Shown here piece by piece: positions 42,601 through 50,400 of a stretch of DNA of 53,562 bases. Location: positions 1 to 53,562 of the forward strand of contig CAYWDH010000014.1 of the NCBI GenBank assembly GCA_964456985.1. Direction: 5' to 3'. The notes under the pieces were generated by a model that did not search any database, had not been told where the DNA came from, and saw only the letters and a list, made by a program, of their open reading frames with translations. This stretch comes from WJMT01 sp964456985. GTDB taxonomy: Bacteria > Acidobacteriota > Aminicenantia > Aminicenantales > Aminicenantaceae. The translations under genes and the position numbers were made by a program. The first letter of the stretch is position 1. Every line of letters starts with the position of its first letter.

Positions 42601-44475
42601 AAGGTCAAGATAGCTTCTCACCTGAGGGAAATTCAGATAGATATCTTTCAGCATATCCACATACTGAGAACCTTCTCCCGGGTAAAGAAAGGCTATCTTC
42701 CCTCTTCTTTCCTGGGGATTCCTGTAGAAATAGACTCCTTTTTTATCCTGAATCTTCGAACGGGCGGATTGTTCCATCTCACGGACAGCAAAATCGAGTT
42801 TTTCTGTCAGATCCTCTCGCGATTCCGCTACAACTGATAGGCAGTGAGTCCAGGATTGTCCATCAGAGTTCAAAGTGAATGCCCAATCCGCAAGGGAGAA
42901 TCTCTTGATTTTTTTAATGATGTTCAAGAATTTTCTGGCTCGGTCCGAAACAGCAGCCGGAGTTTTCCCTTTAAACAAAAACAGTTCTGTATCCCAATCG
43001 AGAAGTAATGGAGAGGGCAGAGAGGGATTTGAATATTCTTCGAGTATGGCATGGGCATTGATGCCGCCGAATCCGAAAGCATTAACACCGGCGCGTCTCG
43101 GATGGGAGTGAGCGCTGTGGATCCACGGCCTTAATCTTGTGTTGATGTGGATTGTTTTTTTGTCTCCGACCACTCTTTGATCAGGATCGCTGCAGTTCAG
43201 CGAGGGAGGGAGGACTTTATGATAGAGGGATAGCGCGCATTTGATGATCCCAGCAGCTCCTGCAGCCGGCATGGCATGACCGATCATGGACTTTACAGAG
43301 CCTAATGCGATGGGAAGGGAATCCGGAGATCGTTTTCCGAACACAGATAGAAGCGATTTTATTTCCGTATCATCTCCCATTCGGGTCCCAGCCCCGTGGG
43401 CTTCGATCAAACCGATTGTCCGGGCACTCAATTTGGCTTTTTGATAGGCTGTTTTCATAGAGAGAACCTGCCCCTTTTCACTCGGAGCAAGGACTCCGGC
43501 TGTCCTTCCGTCACTGGATGTGCCCACAGCTTTGAGTAGGGCATAGACGCGGTTTTTGTCGCGGATTGCATCTCTGAGTCTTTTTAAAACCAGGATACCG
43601 ATTCCTTCTCCAGGCACAGTTCCATCAGCATTCTTGTCAAAAGGCCGGATGGTCTCGCTCTGGGAAAGAGCTTGGACAGCTGAGAATACAGAAAGGAACG
43701 GGACATTGTTCTGAATATGAATCCCTCCTGCTAAGGCAAGGTCACAGGATCCTGATTCAAGGTCACGCAGAGCGATCTCAACACTGATCAGAGAGGACGC
43801 ACAGGCTGCGTCAACAGTAAAACAGGGCCCGATAAAGTGAAACCTGTTTGATGTAAGAGAGGATGTTATGTTGGGAATGACGGAAGGCGCTGTTTCCGGG
43901 CGGAATGGAAGGAGGCTTTCCCGCAGCTCTTCCTGAATGGATCTCAGTTCGTTACCGCTTAGATCGGGATTTATTTGTTTGAGGATCTGGATTGTCTGAT
44001 CAATGATATTCGTTCTTTGAAAGACATTTGATTGTCCCACACTCAAATAATTCCCGAGTCCAAGAATGAATTCTGCCCTTATCCCTGTTTTAAGGGGAAG
44101 GTTCTTGTATCCTGCATCCAGCAGTGCCTCCCGAGCTGTTTGAAGAACGAGGAATTGTTCCGGGGAGCCGCCCTTGACAGCTGCTGGCATGATTCCAAAA
44201 GGGGAGGGATCAAAAGGAAATGAATTTTCCAAATAACCTCCTTGTTTGCAGTATATTTTCTCTTTATCTCTATGTCCCTTTGAATAAAATTTTTGAATAT
44301 CCCAGCGCTCTGATGAAACTTCATGGACAGCGTTATGACTCTTACAAATATTTTGCCAGAATGTATTGAGGTCCGGCGCATCAGGAAATCTGCAGGCCAT
44401 ACCTACAATAGCAATTGTGTTTTGAGGGATTGTTTTTCCATCTTTGTTGTTTGGTGGGGGAAGGTTTTGATTCAT
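39622..44475 (-). CDS. PUFA/polyketide synthase B: KS-AT-DH-PPTase
   Basis: From the ATG at 44475 (ATGA overlap with synthase A) the protein is about 1617 residues; a TTG at 44529 would add 18. Order: ketosynthase (about 20-480; C225 in 'VDAACASSL', H360 in 'EAHGAGT', H400 in 'KSMIGHAM'), acyltransferase (about 590-900; S694 in 'GHSSGE', H802), an unassigned lysine-rich linker with a coiled segment (about 940-1045), a hot-dog dehydratase region (about 1060-1360; H1089 in 'LDDHRFF', D1267 in 'DAAGQ'; the usual HxxxG glycine is arginine), and a C-terminal Sfp-type phosphopantetheinyl transferase ('GVGIDMEIYK' D1507/E1509; 'WCAKEALGKALG' K1550, E1551, K1555). No ACP is present. The layout resembles PfaB/PfaC and heterocyst-glycolipid synthases. 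Confidence 0.93.
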   Translation of the reverse strand: MNQNLPPPNNKDGKTIPQNTIAIVGMACRFPDAPDLNTFWQNICKSHNAVHEVSSERWDIQKFYSKGHRDKEKIYCKQGGYLENSFPFDPSPFGIMPAAVKGGSPEQFLVLQTAREALLDAGYKNLPLKTGIRAEFILGLGNYLSVGQSNVFQRTNIIDQTIQILKQINPDLSGNELRSIQEELRESLLPFRPETAPSVIPNITSSLTSNRFHFIGPCFTVDAACASSLISVEIALRDLESGSCDLALAGGIHIQNNVPFLSVFSAVQALSQSETIRPFDKNADGTVPGEGIGILVLKRLRDAIRDKNRVYALLKAVGTSSDGRTAGVLAPSEKGQVLSMKTAYQKAKLSARTIGLIEAHGAGTRMGDDTEIKSLLSVFGKRSPDSLPIALGSVKSMIGHAMPAAGAAGIIKCALSLYHKVLPPSLNCSDPDQRVVGDKKTIHINTRLRPWIHSAHSHPRRAGVNAFGFGGINAHAILEEYSNPSLPSPLLLDWDTELFLFKGKTPAAVSDRARKFLNIIKKIKRFSLADWAFTLNSDGQSWTHCLSVVAESREDLTEKLDFAVREMEQSARSKIQDKKGVYFYRNPQERRGKIAFLYPGEGSQYVDMLKDIYLNFPQVRSYLDLLDYISLQDRSSGMPPSWCYYPPLLKNTKKAENDLFDQESSRITMIISNLVMDKIIESLGIKPDIAGGHSSGELSASVKAGIYELNEFMESIPRLHELFHIISRLPDVPEGSMLAVSAGKDKITKIIDSYKEKIYLANDNCPHQAVIAGSRTIIKKLFKELMQKGILCHRLPYKYGYHTEMFSVMEERLHAFLSSLTIHSPSLPLYSCITGKRYPSKKEEIISLASKTWSMPVDFFTMIESMYNNGARTFIEVGPRSNLTAFVDDILRNRPHVALASNVSYRSGTTQINHLAGLLASLGYPVKTEYLYTYRRKTKVDLNAKPDIQKSKKRQSIEIFLSLPEAKVKKREKKAQQKRLPQEIEDFDAPLSSLHLTKEGEKNREEVIHGFLDTMENFLQVQEDVMKSYYKGLSPNIQAEATGEKYLIQKKRAAENRPFIQEITGFSNQNDLKATCTLDMKEMLFLDDHRFFRSIMSLSDPALKPLSVVPLTISLEIMAEAAYFLMEGKILSGFRSVSTLNWLSIQNGQKLTLSVSAKKIDSHKVKVGIFTEDRTPAAKAVVLFSNQCPEQAVSSKLTLSKTKNLKLPANKIYKQKLMFHGPSFQGISSLDELSPEGAKATLKVIPVKDIFRSTKAPDLLFDPFLVDAAGQVIGCWTPKYLKDGFVVFPVAIEKLNIWGKKPKVRDKLKCTIRIKDKKKKSLTVDFELVDSSGHVYLDGTGWTDIRLPLKTRTYQFLKRPQQKFLSREWKINDVYGFNTKQKFNPIICLLPELFGIHETFWSSVWAHLLLSGKERQIFKDLGSARKADWLAGRIAAKDAVRVWLERTYHIQVFPADVEIYETEENRLLACGKWEEKTNGEQPLVSLSHSNGQALAIAASQVHGVGIDMEIYKNKPAGFEKISLSARERKILDTLKKNERLDGMLRFWCAKEALGKALGTGLSLGPKSLEVIRQENKNILIMKPGRKMLSSLTNIPDRTYKAYTIRRGKNIASFVILE

Positions 44476-47400
44476 TTTTTTATAGAGATATTCCAATCCT
44501 TTCGACAATAGACTTCTATTCCTTGCCAAGTCACCACAGGAACTTCAGACCTGTCAAAAAGTGTTATATCGCTGCGGAGCATTTGTCCGGGGATTTCAGG
44601 ATAAACTTTGGCCCGGCAGTCATAGGGTTCGTTGGATAGATTTTCTATGGATTCAAACGATTGGAATCCCATGGGATAACCTGTTGTATCCCAGAATTGG
44701 CGTGTCCAGATCAAGAGGAACTGGAGAGCACAATCAAGAATAAAGGGATTGATAGACCATTTATCTTTGGTTTTTGATAAACAGGATGAAGCAGGGACGG
44801 CTTCAATAGTCCCGATGATTCCTTGCCTGTTTATTCCCTTGATCTTTTCAATATGATGAAAACAGGGACCATGGAAAAGCCAGGAATTGTATATTTCATT
44901 AAGAGAAAATTTTGGTTTATGAGAAGAGGAAAGGAGGAAATTCTCATTATCTGAGATGATAGGAGAATCAGAAAATATTTTGATATTTGCTTGGTAGAAA
45001 TGTTTTGATTTATCATCGGAGGAGGAAAGCATAATTTTTGCTTTCTTTGTTTTTCCGGAACATGTCTTGTTGGGATGGATGAAGAGATGAATGGTCTTTG
45101 GAAGACTGTTAAAAACAATGCCTTCTGTTACAGAAAGGTTCTGAAAGGACACATAAGAATATTCGGGCCAATTTTCAAGAACAGCACGTTGGATCCATTC
45201 AAGCGCAAAGGCAAGGGGAAGCACAGGTTTTCCATTTATGATATGGTCTTTCAGATAAATGTCATTCTCTATGGAGAACAACCGGTTTACCTGAATGACC
45301 CGATCGGATGTGTGTTGGGAAGTTTTCTTTTGAGCCGGGACTTTGGAGGGGATTGGCCAGTCCATGGAGGCAAAGATGACTTCCGGTTGATTATGTTCTG
45401 ATGATCTCAGCTCAGAATCCATAAATTGCAGAGCCTTTTCCGGATCAATAAGGTTAATACCTTGACGCAGAAATTCTTTTTTCAGCTCGGGACTCACCAT
45501 TCCTTTTGATTCCCAGGGGCCCCAATTTATGGAAATTATCCGGGCAGGCCATTCATTCGCCAGGGAAAGGGCTAGTTTGTTCAGGATTTCGTTTCCCGCT
45601 GCATAATCTGTTTGCCCTCTGTTTCCAAAGATCCCGGCAATAGAAGAAAAGAAAACGAGAAATTTCAGGTCTTCTTTTCGCAGTCTCTGGATAAGAGCGA
45701 AGGCGCCGTGAGCTTTTGTATCAAAGACCCGGTTAAAAGAATCATAAGTTTTTTCTGAACAGAGTTTATCCTCAATAATTCCGGCTCCATAAATCACTCC
45801 GTCCAGGCGTCCAAATTTTTCATAGATATAATCCACAAGGCCGATGACTTCCTTTTCATTCCTCACATCCACGGAATGATATTCACATCTGGCTCCTGCC
45901 TTTTTTAAAGAGGATAGATTTTCTCGGATCTCTCTGTCTCTCATCAACTGCTGATAAGTCTTTTCAATATCAATGGGTTTGTATGTTTCGGCAGAGGATT
46001 TCTTTTTTTCAATCAATTTTTGGATGATTTCTTCCTTTTTTTTGAGTTTTGATAAAAGAGGATCTTCTTGAGAGGGCAAAGAGGATCGGCCTGCGATAAT
46101 CAATGTCGGTTTGTACTGCTTGGCTATATTATGGGAGAGGAGGGCGGTGATCCCCCGGGCTCCTCCCAGGATAAGAATATGAGATGAAGAGTCAATCAGC
46201 GGATGTCCCTGACCATTCGTGAGGTCTTCTTTTTTATAACCGAGGGTCATTCTTTTATTGCCATCGAATCCGACTTCGATTGAATCGGATTCTCTTAAGA
46301 ACTCTTCAGCGAGGATATCGATAATTTTTTTGTTTGGGACTTTAGGAGAGAAATCTAAACAGCGAATCCGGAATTCTGGGTATTCATGAGCCAGAGACTT
46401 TAGGAAACCTGTTATCCCTCCATGGCCGGGAAATATAGGGATTTCATTATGATTAAATCCAAATGTTCCACCCATTTGTGTGGCTCCGAAGACTAGACCT
46501 TCTCCGTTTTGAGCAGCGAGCTTCAAGTCATTTTCCACGGCTTTAAACAGCAAAAACAGTGATTTTATATCCTGCTCCAACCGGGTTCTCCACTGTTTGT
46601 GGCTCATCTCCAGAAAAGAGGATATCTTGTTGAGAGGAGCGAGATGTATCAAACCGGACGGAGGACCTATCTCATTTTTTAGTTGGGTTATGGTGTGATC
46701 CAACTTTTCCGGATCTCGGAAGGGCCATCTAAAACAGGGAACGGAACCGCTTGAGTGAGTTTCGTGCATGGATAAGAGGACAGGCCGGAATCCTTGTCTT
46801 TTTATCCGACTGGCGAATTTCCGGGCAATACCTCTTCCGTCATCAGTTATAAGCCAAACGCTGTTTTTCTTGATGGAGAGGGAATTGTTAACAGCATTAG
46901 CTTCAACAACACAGGGAACATAGCGTTTGGATGCTCTTTTTGAGTGGAGAACCTTATTTGATTGAGGAGCCGGAGAATCTTTTTTATAAATAGGAGCTTT
47001 TTTTTGTTTGTTTTGAATAATCTGGATGATGTCCCGGAGTGTCCTTAGAGATGATATTTTCTCCATATCGTCATCGTTTAGAGCATAAGGAAGATATTTC
47101 TGCTGAAAGATACTGAGGATTTCGATTCTTTTAATGGAACTCACGCCGAGATCCGCTTCAATATCAAGGTCAAGGTCAAGCATTTCCTTAGGATAACCTG
47201 TCCTTTCACAGATAATATCGAGAAGTTTTGTTTGGATGTCATCCTTGTCATCATGTTCTGAATGGGATTCGTTTTGATTGTTCTCCGGTCTTGCTTCCGG
47301 AAATGTGTTATTCTGTTTTTTTTCTTTTTGGCTTTCTCTCGTCTCCTGATTTTCCTGGTTATGGGCGCTTTGCAGGTAGCTTTGGTACACTTCCTTCTGG

Positions 47401-50400
47401 ATTTTAAGAAAATGATTCATAAGTTTCTGAAATTTTTTCAACACCTCCCCTTTATTCCCGGAGTTATTCTCTTTCTGGAGCCAATCTATGAGATTTTGTG
47501 TGCCATTGTTTCCTGTGCCGGTATTAAACATATTGAAAAAGGACAGCTCTGATCGCTTTTTTTCCGGAGTCTGGTTTTTTTGATCCAAAGGGACAGCCCT
47601 GTATCCATTTACGAGCCATAAATCCTTTTTTGATTTTTCAACTTTTTTTGGTTGTCGTTTAAGCCAGGGAGTCTCGGTTTGCTGGTAGAGAAATCCGACA
47701 GATAAAGGAGCTCCCTCAGATGCCAGTTTTGCCAACGCATGAAAAAAGCATTCATTTCCTTTTTTAGCATGATGGTCGGTGGCGATAGCACAAAAATCTT
47801 TCCCTTTAAGAATTTCGTTGGTAAGATTTGTCAGAATATTTTTTGGACCGACTTCCAGGAATATTCTGGCACCGTCTTTATACATGGTCTCGATGACCCG
47901 TTGAAAACAAACGGGATTGACCATGAGTTCTGCCAGTTTGTGACAAATGTCCTGAACAGGGTCTCTATAGATGGAGGCATTGAGATTGGAATAAACAGGT
48001 ATCTTTGGAGCATTCATTTGAGTATCTGAAAGAACTTTTTGATATTGATCCCTGGCCTTTTTCATGCTGGAGGTATGGAAGGAACAGGAAACCGGGATAA
48101 GATTCGCAGGAATATTCATTTTTTTCAATCTATCCAGGCTTTCCCGGATGGCTTTATTTGTCCCGGATATAACGGTTTGTTTGGGAGAATTGATGTTAGC
48201 CATTGAAACATCTTTGATATTTGCAATGACGGAATGGACCTGTTCGGAGGAAGCCATGACAGCTGCCATGATGCCTGGGTTTTCTCTTCCGGCTGCAGCC
48301 ATGAACCTTCCTCTTATTTCAGAAAGCCGGTAAAGCTCTTCTTCATCAAAAATCCCTGCTGCACAGAGAGCTGGAAGTTCTCCATAGCTGTGTCCTGCCA
48401 TCATGTCAGGGACTATATTCAGTTCGCTGAGAAGAGAATACATTCCCCACTCTGCTGCTCCAAGAGCGGGCTGGGCTATGTTTGTTTCCTTGAGAGCTGA
48501 GGAGAGGATTTTCTGTTCTTTATCAATAAAAACGGGTTGAGGAAAGATATAATCCCCGAGAAGTCTGGGGAGATTTGAGGATAATAAAAAGCCGGCATCC
48601 TCAAAAGGTTTGCGCACGCATTCAAATTCCAGGGCGAGAGGAGACAACATGTTGGTATATTGAGATCCCTGACCGGGGAAAAGAAAAGCCAGTTTAGCTT
48701 TGTCAGATAACAAAGGCGTGGCAGTGAAATATATTCCCGTAGGATCAAATAAAATCTCTTTATCCGGACTAATAAGAAAGCTTTTGGCTTTCCGGATTTT
48801 TATCATAAGGTCTTCGGGTGAACGGGCTACGATAGAGAGACATAGATGACCCTGATTGTGGTCATGCTCAAAAGCGAGTTTTCCTGCATACCAGGCAAAA
48901 TTTTGGGACGATGCTGGATTATGAAGTATATATTCAAGTTTATAAGATATCTCCTGAACAGATCCCCCTTTCCAGAGAAAAAGCTCTGTGTCTCTCGGGA
49001 AATGTGAAGCTCTCGAATGTTTGGTTTTGGATTTGTGGTCATATTCTTCCAGAACAGCATGGAAATTGGTACCGCCAAATCCGAAGGCACTGACTCCTGC
49101 CCTCCGGGGTAAATACTTTTTCCGTTTTATCCATGGGCGGGTTTCTGTATTAATGTAAAAAGGTGACTCTCTGTTTTCAAGGAGGGGATTCGGATTAGTA
49201 ACTCCAAGGGTAGGGGGGAGGATCTTGTAATGAAGGGCCAGTGCCGTCTTTGCCAAACTAGCCAATCCGGCTGCACTTTTTGTATGACCAATCATTGATT
49301 TAACGGTTCCCAGAGCACAAGAATGACCTTTGTGAAAGCCAAAGAATTCCTGTAAAGCTTCTATTTCAACACTGTCTCCGATGAGAGTGCCTGTGGCATG
49401 CATTTCAATAAGATCGATTGATTCCGGTGCCGTTGCCGCATTTGTATAAGCCTGCTCAAGGGCACGTATTTGGCCTCTGGCAGACGGAGCTGTGATGCCC
49501 TTTGCCTTTCCGTCACTTGAAGAACCGGTCCCTTTGATAACCGCATAAATATGATCGCCATCTTTTTCAGCATCAGAGAGTCTTTTCAGGATTGTGATGA
49601 CGATCCCTTCGGAAATAATAATGCCCTCTGCCTCAGTGCTCAGGGGCCGGCAATGACCGCTGGGTGAGAGCGCCTGGGTCTTACTGAAGCTCAGATAAAC
49701 AAATGGAGACATCATGGTATCACAACCTCCGACAATGGCCATGTCGCAGGTCCCTGCTTGAAGCATTCGAACGGCGACTTCCACGGCAGCCAAAGAAGAG
49801 GCACATGCGGCATCAACAGAAAAATTTGTCCCTCCCAGGTCAAATCTGTTTGCCACACGGCCGGGCGAGACATTCCCTAGAAACCCTGCGAATGATTCTT
49901 CGGTCCATTCAGGAAGACGACGGCCAAGTGCAGAGATGATGTCTTCAGCAGGATGGTGGGATGAGCTGTTGCTGTTCAAGTAATGGGGGAGCATGGATCG
50001 AAATGTGTAGCCAATACCATGGTCCGGGATGCCGCCCCCAGTTCCGATAATGACAGAAGTCCTGTCTCGGTTGAATTTCAGTTCTGAATACCCGGCATCG
50101 TCCAGGGCTGTTTTCACAGCTTCAAGTGTCAGAAGCTGGACGGGATCTATGGACTTGACACTGCTTGGAGGCATACCGTAGAAAAACGGATCAAAGAGAA
50201 CATCATCAATGAAACCTCCCCATTTCGAATAAATCTTGTCCTTGGCATATCGGTCCTGAGAGTAATAAATTCTCCAATCCCATCTTTCCTTGGGGATTTC
50301 TTGAAGAGAGTTCTTCTTATGGCATATGTTCTTCCAGTAAGCCTTAACATTTTCAGAACCGGGGAGGAAACAGGAAACAGCTATGATTGCAATGTCATTA

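Noticed and set aside
44476..44529. TTG start extending synthase B by 18 codons
   Set aside because: The ATG at 44475 overlaps the synthase A stop as ATGA, matching the coupling seen elsewhere in the cluster.
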